Assembly (NCBI RefSeq): GCF_030269925.1
Contig: NC_085119.1
Location: 11,443,001 to 11,507,000 of the forward strand
From: Bombyx mori
Taxonomy: Eukaryota; Arthropoda; Insecta; Lepidoptera; Bombycidae
DNA length: 64,000 bases
Reading direction: 5' to 3'
Shown: in pieces, positions 44,101 to 53,099 of the stretch
How the letters are laid out: every line of letters starts with the position of its first letter
Numbering within the stretch: the stretch's first letter is position 1
Position numbers and translations under genes: made by a program
The notes under the pieces: model-generated
What the model saw: the letters and a program-made list of their open reading frames with translations, nothing else
What the model was told of the DNA's origin: nothing
Databases searched by the model: none

Positions 44101-44693
44101 CCTCCAGTTATCGTCCGATCACCCTGTTGTCGCATGTCGGCAAGTTGTTCGAGCGGCTGCTGCGGAGAGGGTTGTCGCCGCACATCGTTCTCAGACCCCC
44201 AGCAATTCGGGTTTCGTAGCGGTCAGTCGACAACGCTACATTTAGGTCGCATTATGCACCACTTGGCGAGTCGGTCCAACGGATCTGGGTGTGGAGTCAC
44301 TCGAGGAGTTCATCCGGAAGTTAGCTCGTAATATTTACGAGGGGGCTGACCGTGGACCCCATGAGTACCTCCACAACATAGCTCTCTTGCACGCCAGATC
44401 ACCTGATGATCTGGCATTACCGAGGGTGCTCCTGGAACCCCCTGCTATGGCAAGGTAGTCGGCTTAACCGGAGTGCTCATAATGAGTATTATTATTAATG
44501 ATTAAAAGTTTCATGTCTAAAAAATGTCATAACTTGCAAAGACCTAAAAAAAGATACTGTTTTGTAATTGTCTATTTATTTGAAATATTTATTATTAAGT
44601 AAATCATAATATAATTACTTACGAATTTGGCTTCTCGATTTTACGATGTTCATACGGATTGTATTCGTCTTCCTTAACAGTCTTCCCACTCAT
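37860..44693 (-). CDS. Proton-coupled amino-acid transporter, PAT-B (SLC36 family, complete)
   Basis: Second tandem SLC36/PAT paralogue. Coding exons are 44693-44623, 42606-42456, 41463-41342, 41260-41176, 40632-40388, 39938-39726, 39011-38842 and 38110-37860. Their total is 1308 nt, i.e. 435 residues plus stop. The start exon reads MSGKTVKEDEYNPYEHRK and joins SDIRSLANLIKSSLGSG. Helix-1 motif GSGLLAMP, VIFAMEGIGVVMPVENTM, GSITLNLPIDDW and the C-terminal GIGIALPMLEQIINIVGAL are present. It is much closer to PAT-C than to PAT-A across the last four exons (for example KKPQHFLGCPSVLVVAMST against KKPQNFLGFPSVLVVAMST). Intron 1 contains a decayed Jockey-like element and a LINE 3' end. Substrate preference is not visible. 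Confidence 0.94.
38842..39011 (-). CDS. PAT-B exon 7 (helix 8)
   Basis: 170 nt in the frame PAVCAKTFIALSIFFTYP through ILARTSCVWIC, donor gtgcgt. The open frame overlapping its 3' part is a different frame. A sense-oriented Bm1 SINE ends about 20-30 bp upstream of its acceptor. Confidence 0.92.
39029..39490 (-). mobile_element. Bm1 SINE, full length but diverged, abutting PAT-B exon 7
   Basis: The tail lies at 39029-39045, just upstream (in gene sense) of the exon 7 acceptor. The head ends at gtcttatcatttgggctacg (39469-39488). Sense to PAT-B. Confidence 0.82.
39726..39938 (-). CDS. PAT-B exon 6 (helices 6-7)
   Basis: 213 nt with TVIFAMEGIGVVMPVENTM and FGYFRYGDVLRGSITLNL. Confidence 0.96.
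40388..40632 (-). CDS. PAT-B exon 5 (helices 4-5)
   Basis: 245 nt from LFDEYVTTTVLPVEYYCL to LSRLPAFLS, flanked by tttcag and gtaagt. Confidence 0.95.
41176..41260 (-). CDS. PAT-B exon 4 (helix 3)
   Basis: 85 nt encoding LFSEFALFFTYIGVCCIF through ADSLKQ, donor gtttgt. Confidence 0.93.
41342..41463 (-). CDS. PAT-B exon 3 (loop before helix 3)
   Basis: 122 nt encoding VKTSRGCCKLVRRPLLSY through PFAFAA with a split Gln codon. Not visible as a long open frame; placed by acceptor, donor (gtaatc) and paralogue length. Confidence 0.92.
41672..41875 (-). mobile_element. RTE-like LINE 3' fragment
   Basis: The minus strand encodes a decayed RTG-RRSVGR / AGIY-MQAAQDRS tail with stops. The plus-strand form (ccacagacggccactactgg, cctgcgctgcctgcatctag) is a widespread lepidopteran repeat. 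It lies in the PAT-B intron between exons 2 and 3. Confidence 0.55.
41955..42075 (+). repeat. tRNA-like SINE fragment
   Basis: actcggtggtgcagtagttt then gacctctgggtcttgggttc has A- and B-box-like blocks of a lepidopteran tRNA-derived SINE. Decayed. PAT-B intron. Confidence 0.4.
42197..42416 (-). mobile_element. Jockey-related LINE 3' UTR fragment
   Basis: Poly-T followed by ctaagccgatagccttgaga and gtgagctcacgggactcaaa, then a diverged form of the cgacccactgagaag block. It ends 40 bp from PAT-B exon 2. Confidence 0.75.
42456..42606 (-). CDS. PAT-B exon 2 (helices 1-2)
   Basis: 151 nt encoding DIRSLANLIKSSLGSGLLAM through VCGHCVHIF, flanked by ccacag and gtaagt. Confidence 0.95.
42812..42960 (-). 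mobile_element. Degenerate Bm1 fragment
   Basis: ttattgcatagatggatgat, then cgcagcagaaataggcagaa and cttatccgtgcgggcag. PAT-B intron 1. Confidence 0.5.
43490..44465 (+). pseudogene. Decayed Jockey-like RT element, internally deleted
   Basis: Plus-strand fragments of a different Jockey-like reverse transcriptase: LNELEAELATKISTLN, RRKAPGADGTPTLAFFHL, KPGRNRRKPSSYRPITLLSH, QFGFRSGQSTTLHLGRI. It then jumps directly to a C-terminal IYEGADRGPHEYLHN region. The catalytic FADD/YADD block is missing, so a large internal deletion is inferred. PAT-B intron 1, opposite to the gene. Confidence 0.75.
44623..44693 (-). CDS. PAT-B exon 1 (start codon, cytosolic tail)
   Basis: 71 nt, ATG at 44693, 23 codons plus two bases, then gtaagt. 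The short acidic/basic tail is about 34 residues shorter than in PAT-A. Confidence 0.88.
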
Positions 44694-45042
44694 TTTTTCT
44701 AGTTTAGGATACATTTGTTCAATAGAGATAACTTATATTGATTTTGTTACGAAAACTTAATGTTCCAAATGGCTTGGAACTCGACAGAAAGCGACTCCAT
44801 TAAAATCGGGAAACAAAATGTGCTAGTTATGTACAAAAGACATTTTAATACTTCTACGTCTGTCCTGATGTAATTATTTTATTGCGACAATCTCGGTTAT
44901 CTGCGATAAATTAAGATAAAATTTGCGTCGTAAACGATTGTCGTTTGTGTTTAGATTTCACCCGCGCGGTTTATTTAGGCTCGAAATTTCTCTTGGACTT
45001 CAAGATTTTATCTGACTCTTATGACATATGCTAACAATACAT

Positions 45043-45248
45043 TTTTTTTATTGCCCGTGTAGGCAGACGAGTATACGGCCCACCTGTTGGTGAGTGGTTA
45101 CCGTCGCCAATACCAGGGGCAAGCCGCTGCCTATCGCTTAATACTCTCCACAAGCCTCGTTTGAAGAAGGACATGTCATAGCACTCGGAAAACACCGTGG
45201 AGGGAAGCTCATTCCATAGCCGGATGGTACGTGGCAAACAATACCTCT
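45043..45248 (-). mobile_element. Older LINE 3' end, left part (split by the Jockey insertion)
   Basis: On the minus strand it encodes the C-terminus of a LINE polyprotein, LPRTIRLWNELPSTVFSECY then DMSFFKRGLWRVL. It ends in a short 3' UTR and a poly-T at about 45043. The reading continues across the insertion into 49197-49345. Confidence 0.85.
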
Positions 45249-46059
45249 CGTCAAGGCCGATCTGTTAGAACAGGGCTTTCCAGTGAATTCTGTGCACCGT
45301 ATGCACACCGGTCGCGGTAGGGAGCCATATAATATGGTTCTAGTCGCTCTCCAGCCTACCCCCGAGGGTAAGAAAATCTTTAACACACAGACCGTCTGTA
45401 GGCTCTCTGGTATCGCTGTCGAAGCCCCCCATAAAAAAGGCACTCCTAGCCAGTGCCATAACTGTCAATTGTACGGGCACTCTTCCCGTAACTGTCACGC
45501 GCGCCCCCGATGTGTTAAGTGTTTGGGCGATCACGCCACGGCCCTCTGCGCTCGCGACCAAAAAACCGCGACGGAACCGCCTAGCTGCGTCCTGTGTCGA
45601 ACACAGGGTCACCCCGCGAATTACCGTGGTTGCCCCCGAGCCCCTAAAATAAATCGCCGCGTCGCCCGCCAAAACCGCCTCCGAGCTTCCGGCCCAGACA
45701 TCAAAGCCTCGGCACCCTCTGCGTCGCAGGCTAAGCCAGCGTTCGTTCCGGCGGCGGTGCCCAGTGTCTCGGCCTGGGCAAAACCGCTGCCGTACACGAA
45801 CACGGCTACAACTCCCTCCTCCGCGATTCGTCCCGCCCCCGCGACTCGTCCCTCTCCCGCGACTTGCCCTCCGACCGCGTCCGACAATCTCGCTTTAGCG
45901 ATCGACTTCTTTCAGTCGATCAACTTTGAGCGCGTTAACGCTTTGGGCGACGCCATTCGCGCTGCCTCCACTGCACAACACTTTATCGCCGTTGTGCAGG
46001 AATACGCCGACGTATACGCGTCATTAAATACGTACGTCCTCCCCTCACTCCGCCGGTAA
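45249..46059 (+). pseudogene. Jockey ORF1 remnant (C-terminal half)
   Basis: About 265 codons of the gag-like ORF1 retaining all three zinc knuckles (first at CHNCQLYGHSSRNC) but lacking the N-terminal half through 5' truncation. Any ATG used (for example 45283) would be internal. Confidence 0.88.
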
Positions 46060-46062
46060 TCA

Positions 46063-48945
46063 ATGGCGTATATAAGTAGAATAAAGCCCCTATCCGTAAC
46101 GATAGGATTTTTTAACGCTTACGGTCTCGCAAATCAACGTGATCAGGTTTCTGACTTTTTGCGTGACCACCAAATTGATATCTTTTTAGTGCAGGAGACC
46201 CTACTTAAGCCCGCGCGCCGTGACCCTAAAATCGCGAACTATAACATGGTCAGGAACGACAGGCTCTCTGCCCGTGGTGGTGGTACCATCATTTACTATA
46301 GAAGAGCCCTGCATTGCGTCCCGCTCGATCCTCCCGCGCTCGCTAATATCGAAGCATCAGTGTGCCGAATCTCACTGACGGGACACGCGCCGATCGTTAT
46401 CGCGTCCGTTTATCTTCCACCGGATAAGATCGTTCTAAGCAGTGATATCGAGGCGCTGCTCGGTATGGGGAGCTCTGTCATTCTGGCGGGCGACCTAAAT
46501 TGTAAACACATCAGGTGGAACTCACACACCACAACCCCGAATGGCAGGCGGCTTGACGCGTTAGTCGATGATCTCGCCTTCGATATCGTCGCTCCGCTAA
46601 CCCCGACTCACTACCCGCTAAATATCGCGCATCGCCCGGATATACTCGACATAGCGTTATTAAAAAACGTAACTCTGCGCTTACACTCGATCGAAGTAGT
46701 TTCAGAGTTAGATTCAGACCACCGTCCCGTCGTTATGAAGCTCGGTCGCGCTCCCGATTCCGTTCCCGTCACGAGGACTGTGGTGGATTGGCACACGCTG
46801 GGCATCAGCCTGGCTGAATCTGATCCACCATCGCTTCCGTTTAGTCCGGACTCTATCCCGTCTCCTCAGGATACCGCTGAAGCCATAGACATCGTAACGT
46901 CACACATCACTTCGACATTAGATAGGTCATCGAAGCAAGTTGTAGCGGAGGACTTCCTTCACCGCTTCAAATTGCCCGACGATATTAGGGAACTCCTTAG
47001 AGCTAAGAACGCCTCGATCCGTGCGTACGATAGGTATCCTACCGCGGAAAATCGTATTCGAATGCGTGCCCTACAACGCGACGTAAAGTCTCGCATCACC
47101 GAAGTCCGAGATGCCAGATGGTCTGATTTCTTAGAAGGACTCGCGCCCTCTCAAAGGTCTTACTACCGCTTAGCTCGTACTCTCAAATCGGATACGGTAG
47201 TAACTATGCCCCCCCTCGTAGGCCCCTCAGGCCGACTCGCGGCGTTCGATGATGACGAAAAAGCAGAGCTGCTGGCCGATACATTGCAAACCCAGTGCAC
47301 GCCCAGCACTCAATCCGTGGACCCTGTTCATGTAGAATTAGTAGACAGTGAGGTAGAACGCAGAGCCTCCTTGCCAACCTCTGATGCGTTACCACCCGTC
47401 ACCCCGATGGAAGTTAAAGACTTGATCAAAGACCTACGTCCTCGCAAGGCTCCCGGTTCCGACGGTATATCCAACCGCGTTATTAAACTTCTACCCGTCC
47501 AACTCATCGTGATGTTGGCATCTATTTTCAATGCCGCTATGGCGAACTGTATCTTTCCCGCGGTGTGGAAAGAAGCGGACGTTATCGGCATACATAAACC
47601 CGGTAAACCAAAAAATTATCCGACGAGCTACCGCCCGATTAGCCTCCTCATGTCTCTAGGCAAACTGTATGAGCGTCTGCTCTACAAACGCCTCAGAGAC
47701 TTCGTCTCATCCAAGGGCATTCTTATCGATGAACAATTCGGATTCCGTACAAATCACTCATGCGTTCAACAGGTGCACCGCCTCACGGAGCACATTCTTG
47801 TGGGGCTTAATCGACCAAAACCGTTATACACGGGAGCTCTCTTCTTCGACGTCGCAAAAGCGTTCGACAAAGTCTGGCACAATGGTTTGATTTTCAAACT
47901 ATTCAACATGGGCGTGCCGGATAGTCTCGTGCTCATCATACGGGACTTCTTGTCGAACCGCTCTTTTCGATATCGAGTCGAGGGAACCCGCTCCTCCCCA
48001 CGACCTCTCACAGCTGGAGTCCCGCAAGGCTCTGTCCTCTCACCCCTCCTATTTAGCTTATTCGTCAACGATATTCCCCGGTCGCCGCCGACCCATTTAG
48101 CTTTATTCGCCGACGACACGACTGTTTACTATTCTAGTAGAAATAAGTCCCTAATCGCGAAGAAGCTTCAGAGCGCAGCCCTAGCCCTAGGACAGTGGTT
48201 CCGAAAATGGCGCATAGACATCAACCCAGCGAAAAGTACTGCGGTGCTATTTCAGAGGGGAAGCTCCACACGGATTTCCTCCCGGATTAGGAGGAGGAAT
48301 CTCACACCCCCGATTACTCTCTTTAGACAACCCATACCCTGGGCCAGGAAGGTCAAGTACCTGGGCGTTACCCTGGATGCATCGATGACATTCCGCCCGC
48401 ATATAAAATCAGTCCGTGACCGTGCCGCGTTTATTCTCGGTAGACTCTACCCCATGATCTGTAAGCGGAGTAAAATGGCCCTTCGGAACAAGGTGACACT
48501 TTACAAAACTTGCATAAGGCCCGTCATGACTTACGCGAGTGTGGTGTTCGCTCACGCGGCCCGCACACACATAGACACCCTCCAATCCCTACAATCCCGC
48601 TTTTGCAGGTTAGCTGTCGGGGCTCCGTGGTTCGTGAGGAACGTTGACCTACACGACGACCTGGGCCTCGAATCAATTCGGAAATACATGAAGTCAGCGT
48701 CGGAACGATACTTCGATAAGGCTATGCGTCATGATAATCGCCTTATCGTTGCCGCCGCTGACTACTCCCCGAATCCTGATCATGCAGGAGCCAGTCACCG
48801 TCGACGCCCTAGACACGTCCTTACGGATCCATCAGATCCAATAACCTTTGCATTAGATGCCTTCAGCTCTAATACTAGGGGCAGGCTTAGGGACCCCGGT
48901 AACCGTACTCGTCGAACTCGACAAAGAGGTCGACGTGCAACCTAA
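46063..48945 (+). CDS. Jockey-clade ORF2 (endonuclease-reverse transcriptase), intact
   Basis: 960 residues, same architecture as the minus-strand copy. The APE-type endonuclease has E45 in LVQETLLKP and SDH at 218-220. The RT has FADD at 682-685 (codons at 48106-48117) and [13 protein letters not shown]. No stop or frameshift. It starts three bases after the ORF1 stop, as in the full-length element. With the 5' UTR missing it has no promoter of its own and is expected to be silent unless read through from outside. Confidence 0.94.
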   Translation: MAYISRIKPLSVTIGFFNAYGLANQRDQVSDFLRDHQIDIFLVQETLLKPARRDPKIANYNMVRNDRLSARGGGTIIYYRRALHCVPLDPPALANIEASVCRISLTGHAPIVIASVYLPPDKIVLSSDIEALLGMGSSVILAGDLNCKHIRWNSHTTTPNGRRLDALVDDLAFDIVAPLTPTHYPLNIAHRPDILDIALLKNVTLRLHSIEVVSELDSDHRPVVMKLGRAPDSVPVTRTVVDWHTLGISLAESDPPSLPFSPDSIPSPQDTAEAIDIVTSHITSTLDRSSKQVVAEDFLHRFKLPDDIRELLRAKNASIRAYDRYPTAENRIRMRALQRDVKSRITEVRDARWSDFLEGLAPSQRSYYRLARTLKSDTVVTMPPLVGPSGRLAAFDDDEKAELLADTLQTQCTPSTQSVDPVHVELVDSEVERRASLPTSDALPPVTPMEVKDLIKDLRPRKAPGSDGISNRVIKLLPVQLIVMLASIFNAAMANCIFPAVWKEADVIGIHKPGKPKNYPTSYRPISLLMSLGKLYERLLYKRLRDFVSSKGILIDEQFGFRTNHSCVQQVHRLTEHILVGLNRPKPLYTGALFFDVAKAFDKVWHNGLIFKLFNMGVPDSLVLIIRDFLSNRSFRYRVEGTRSSPRPLTAGVPQGSVLSPLLFSLFVNDIPRSPPTHLALFADDTTVYYSSRNKSLIAKKLQSAALALGQWFRKWRIDINPAKSTAVLFQRGSSTRISSRIRRRNLTPPITLFRQPIPWARKVKYLGVTLDASMTFRPHIKSVRDRAAFILGRLYPMICKRSKMALRNKVTLYKTCIRPVMTYASVVFAHAARTHIDTLQSLQSRFCRLAVGAPWFVRNVDLHDDLGLESIRKYMKSASERYFDKAMRHDNRLIVAAADYSPNPDHAGASHRRRPRHVLTDPSDPITFALDAFSSNTRGRLRDPGNRTRRTRQRGRRAT

Positions 48946-49196
48946 CCCATGCATCAGCCCGCTGAGTTTCTCGCCGGATCTTCTCAGCGGGTCGCGATTC
49001 CGATCCGGTAGTAGATTCATTCGCGAAACAATTGCTCTTGAGTTCTTAGGTCTCCTTCGGAGGCGCTCGGGCAGTTGTTAGCAAATCCCACCCCTCTTGG
49101 CTGAGCCTTTGCTCGCCCACCTGTCCTGGTGAAACTGGAAAGGCCTTCGGGCCACCAGTAAACTTTCAATCATAAAAAAAAAAAAAAAAAAAAAAA

Positions 49197-49345
49197 AAAC
49201 AATACCTCTGGAAACGCACTGTGGATGACCGCAGTGGCTCCAGGTAGTATGGATGAACTCTACCCCGATGGCGGGCGGTGCCATGGTAAAAACGAGATGA
49301 AGGTATCATCTCGAACAATTCCTCAGAGCACATCAGTTCTTTAAG
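49197..49345 (-). mobile_element. Older LINE, right part of the split copy
   Basis: Minus-strand sequence encoding HPYYLEPLRSSTVRFQRY-like residues that run directly into LPRTIRLWNELPS when the 3.95-kb insertion and one target copy are removed. The upstream limit is uncertain. Confidence 0.75.
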
Positions 49346-50388
49346 CTATTTAAGAAAGAACTAAGTTCTTCTTCCTCTTCTTCTTAGTCGCATACTTCAT
49401 TGGTGAAGGTCGTGTCCTTGAAAGGGCTTCGTTCGCTCTTTGTACAATCATCTTCCCCTTTGTTTGGTTTTCGGCCGGATCGAAGCGAAAAATCGAACTA
49501 AAATTCTACGAAGGTGTTATAGGACATTGTATAATTGTTCGATATCCGTATTCTGGAAACGAGTACTTGAAATTATTAATATTTTTTTAAGATGCTTGTT
49601 AACCATTCGAACATCAATCAATATTACTCCAAATTTTCGAACGACGTCTTCATTATTACCTACATTTATACAAATTCAAAACCACAAGATCTGGACACTC
49701 ATCGCGTTCGTTTACCTAACAAAGAAACTCGCTTGTTAGAAGATCACAACAGCGTCATTGTTGTAATACAAAAAGAAGAACACAAAAATGTTTTTTCTGA
49801 ACAGCTAACAAAGTAAAAGAAGACATTCAATTACTAATTAACCATTTGTCACACGAGTTAACAAATTATGTACACTTTAGAAACACCTCGAATATGCACA
49901 CATAAAGCGTAATTTTGACTACTTATGCAGTAGATTATTAAGATTTTGTTTGAAAATTATTTTGAACAGCGAATGAGGTTAGTGTCTTGCCGACACGCTT
50001 GCGGCTTCTTTTACATGCTTCTAAATATTCGAAGCGTTGTCTTTTATGTTCAAAAAGCTTAAAATGTACTGTCGACAAATCGTCAACATGTTTTGCGCTT
50101 TGGATGTGTAATGCCAGTTAGCTTCATGAAACCGTGCAGCGTGTATTTTAGAACCATTTGAAATAAACTTTTTTAAATTCGAGAAAGCTCGGAGATTTTT
50201 TTTAAAACAAATCGTTGACTGATTAATTGACAGGAAAACATTCTGAGAATAGTAATCTAATCAATTGTAATAAAAATAGTAAATTTGGGTCGATAATAAT
50301 GATCCTGATTAGAGGACAAAAGAATGTGTGACATCGAGTTCCTTTTCTTTCATTGACCCATCTTTTATACCTGGTTATACTAACATGT
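49346..50388. other. Intergenic, nothing certain
   Basis: The first 100 bp (cttcttcttagtcgcatact) resemble an RTE 3' tail region. The remainder is AT-rich and unrecognised. Confidence 0.4.
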
Positions 50389-50823
50389 TTTTTTTAATGC
50401 TTAGATGGGTGGACGAGCTCGCAGCCCACCTGCTGTTAAGTGGTTACTGGAGCCCATTGACATCTACGACGTAAATGCGCCACCCTCCTTGAGATATAAG
50501 TTCTAAGGTCTCAGTATAGTTACAACGGCTACCCCAACCTTCAAACCGAAACGCATTACTGCTTCACGACAGAAATAGGCAGGGCGTTGGTACCTACCCG
50601 CGCGGACTCACAAGAGGTCCTACCACCAGTCATTACGCAAATTATTATTTTGCGGATTTCATTTTTATTACACGATGTTAATCCTTCACCGTGGAAGTCA
50701 ATCGTGAACATTTGTTGAGTACGTATTTCATTAAAAAATTGGTACCCGCCTGGGATTTGAAGACCGGTGCATCGCTCAACACGAATGCACTGGACGTATT
50801 ATCCCTTAGGCTACGACGACTTC
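50389..50823 (-). mobile_element. Bm1 SINE, full length
   Basis: Reads poly-T, tagatgggtggacgagctcg through to the head (cgtattatcccttaggctac then gacgac) on the plus strand. Confidence 0.92.
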
Positions 50824-51339
50824 ATAATTTTTCTTTACCTAGCCTTTAATATCTTAAATACTGCTAAGACACAAGTTGGTATCACCCTTCTCATCCACAT
50901 TTACGGCACGTTGTTCCGACACTGAGTCCTTATTACTGTTACGCGGTTCCAATGAAACTAATGCCTTATTCTTAATGGTGGCATTTAACTAGAAACTTCA
51001 TCTACGCTGATAAGAAAAACAAGTAAAAATCACATTAAATCAAGAAATCGTAGTTTCCTGTTTTTTACTGTCATTACATTATTTTCAATGCTCCGGATAC
51101 TTTACAGTTTTCGTATTATTAAAATACATAAAAAAAGCGAAACGAATAGGTACGTAAAAGTTTTTAAATCCTATAAATAGTTTATTTATTGTATATGTAT
51201 ATGTTTTATATGGTATGGTATATATCTGTTTATTGCATGTATATATTTTCTATAATAATAAATCGTTTGTAGTAAGTACACCGCAACATACTTGCTATAT
51301 TTTTATATCTTCCAGAATTTCTGTAAAAGAAACGAAATG

Positions 51340-51471
51340 ATTCTTGTCCACCTGATGGTTGTCTGGAAGAGATCGCTCTTAGCGATAAGACCGCCAATTG
51401 TACTTTTTGTGTTTAATGTATCGCTCTGTTTATTTGTTTTTTGGTGTACAATAACTCTCTACTCTCTCAAT

Positions 51472-51508
<37 letters not shown>

Positions 51509-51645
51509 TTTGTCTTGAAGAGATCGCTTTTAGCGATAAGACCCCCTATTATACAAATTAATGTCTGCTTTTTGATTGTTTTTTTAATGTTAGTTGTGTT
51601 TTGGTGTGTAATAAAGTGTATTCTCTCTCTCTCTCTCTCTCTAAG
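51340..51645 (+). repeat. Two tandem repeat 3' ends with hairpin and (CT)n tails
   Basis: Two similar units, each with the inverted repeat atcgct-loop-agcgat (51372-51386 and 51523-51537) followed by about 90-100 bp and a CT-rich tail (51455-51510 and 51623-51641). A related, mirrored tail (GA)n lies at 56359-56379 beside the full-length Jockey insertion. Confidence 0.75.
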
Positions 51646-52760
51646 TTGCTAGATTGGTGCGCAATAAAAATTCTTCGATCATATTTCAATAATTTTATTG
51701 ACCATTTAAAAACTAACTTCTTCTATTTAATGTTTTGTTTTTATTTCACAATATGAAAATGAAGTAGTCAGTAATTTATTTAATGTGAGTATATAATTTA
51801 TTATGAATTCAAATACTAGGTTTAATCTATTCGTGTTAAGGCTATGTGGTAGGCAACAGTACTTTGAAATTAGTAGCAGCTACTTACACTTTGAAATTAG
51901 TGGCATTAGTATTCAAATTTTATTTGAATAATAGAAAATATCGAATAGGAATTGAAAATAAACAAACATTATTTATGGAAATTTGAAGAGAGGTTCTTGC
52001 TACTGGGTTTTGAAGAAGTGTTAGTAGTTAATCGAAAAGCCGGTGTGTCGAGCTGATATTAAGACTTTCTCAAAACTGAGCAGCAGTGTCGAAAGAAGAT
52101 AAAAGCATTTCTTCTACCGGATAGTTTGAGTCTACCGTTGCCCATCGTCATCACTGATACAAAAATGTAAAGTTAAATCTTGATCAAATTCAAAATCTGT
52201 ACAAACGGATCAAAGCTAAAATTATGAAATCGTTTTGCCCTTTAAAATAGTTTTATACATTGAATTTGGGTTTCTCGAACTTCATTACTTCATTTTCTTA
52301 TTAATTTTGTATGTAGCTAATAGCTTACAGTTTTTGCATATATTTTAACGTGGAACAAAATACAAACAATAGTAATTAGTATGACTGCGGATACCGAGTC
52401 TTGGGAATATAATAACAATGACTAAGCGTCACGCATTGCTATCAAGTGCCATTTGAATAATTTCGAAGCACGAGAATGCCAAAAAAGGAATGAAATTAAA
52501 ATTTCAAACGAACACATTGAGAACATTTTGTTAATCTCTCGAATTGTAGATAGTATAGAATATTCTGCTAAGAAATGAAGTTGTACAAATTTATTTTCAT
52601 TTTTTCCAACGTGAAAAACATTCTTACAGTTCTGAGTTCTATCATTACACGAAGCATATTTTTTACGTTTATCTATACGCTGTATCATTACCGATATTTG
52701 CTTAAGCAGTTTCCTTATTAGTAAAATAGTATCTTTACTTTACGGAACATTCTACTACGA
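51646..52760. other. Intergenic downstream of PAT-C, nothing recognised
   Basis: AT-rich; an 88-codon minus frame at 52422-52688 has no recognisable feature. Confidence 0.45.
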
Positions 52761-52766
52761 TTTATT
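52761..52766 (-). promoter_or_regulatory. Candidate poly(A) signal of PAT-C
   Basis: AATAAA on the minus strand, about 80 nt after the PAT-C stop codon. Spacing fits a short 3' UTR. Confidence 0.4.
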
Positions 52767-52848
52767 TTTCCTCTGAGACATGGCTGACATTGCTGTGTAA
52801 TGTAATGAGCAGTACTTGACATCGATCGTGACATTGTAGTTTACGTTA

Positions 52849-53099
52849 TTACTCAGTTTTCTGTTTGAGTACTTGTATTATGTCCATTATTGTCACGGTG
52901 CATCCTGACACGAGACTTCCGAGGCCGAAGAGAAGAATGAGGACATTTTTCCAAAGAATCCATTTGAATTTTCCGAGGTCGTTCCACCGGAAAACTGTTT
53001 CAACGATAGCAGGAATCACGAGACCGAGAATCGAATAGAAAATCGCTCCGACTATATTGATAATTTGTTCTAGCAGTGGTAATGCTATTCCAATACCGA
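52849..53099 (-). CDS. PAT-C last exon, helices 9-11, stop
   Basis: 251 nt, GIGIALPLLEQIINIVGAI through MDIIQVLKQKTE and TAA. No long open frame marks it; found by comparison with PAT-B. Confidence 0.94.

Larger units (their letters stand above)
45249..49196 (+). mobile_element. Jockey-clade LINE, 5'-truncated copy with intact ORF2
   Basis: 3.95 kb sibling of the 56-61 kb element. It begins inside ORF1 at the codon stretch for ADLLEQGF and ends in a 26-A tail (49174-49199). A 13-bp target duplication (aaacaatacctct at 45236-45248 and 49197-49209) splits an older minus-strand LINE whose two parts resume on either side. Near-identity to the full-length copy marks it as recent. Confidence 0.93.

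Noticed and set aside
51292..51561. Plus-strand 89-codon frame ending in a Ser/Leu run
   Set aside because: Ser/Leu run is a translation of the (CT)n microsatellite.
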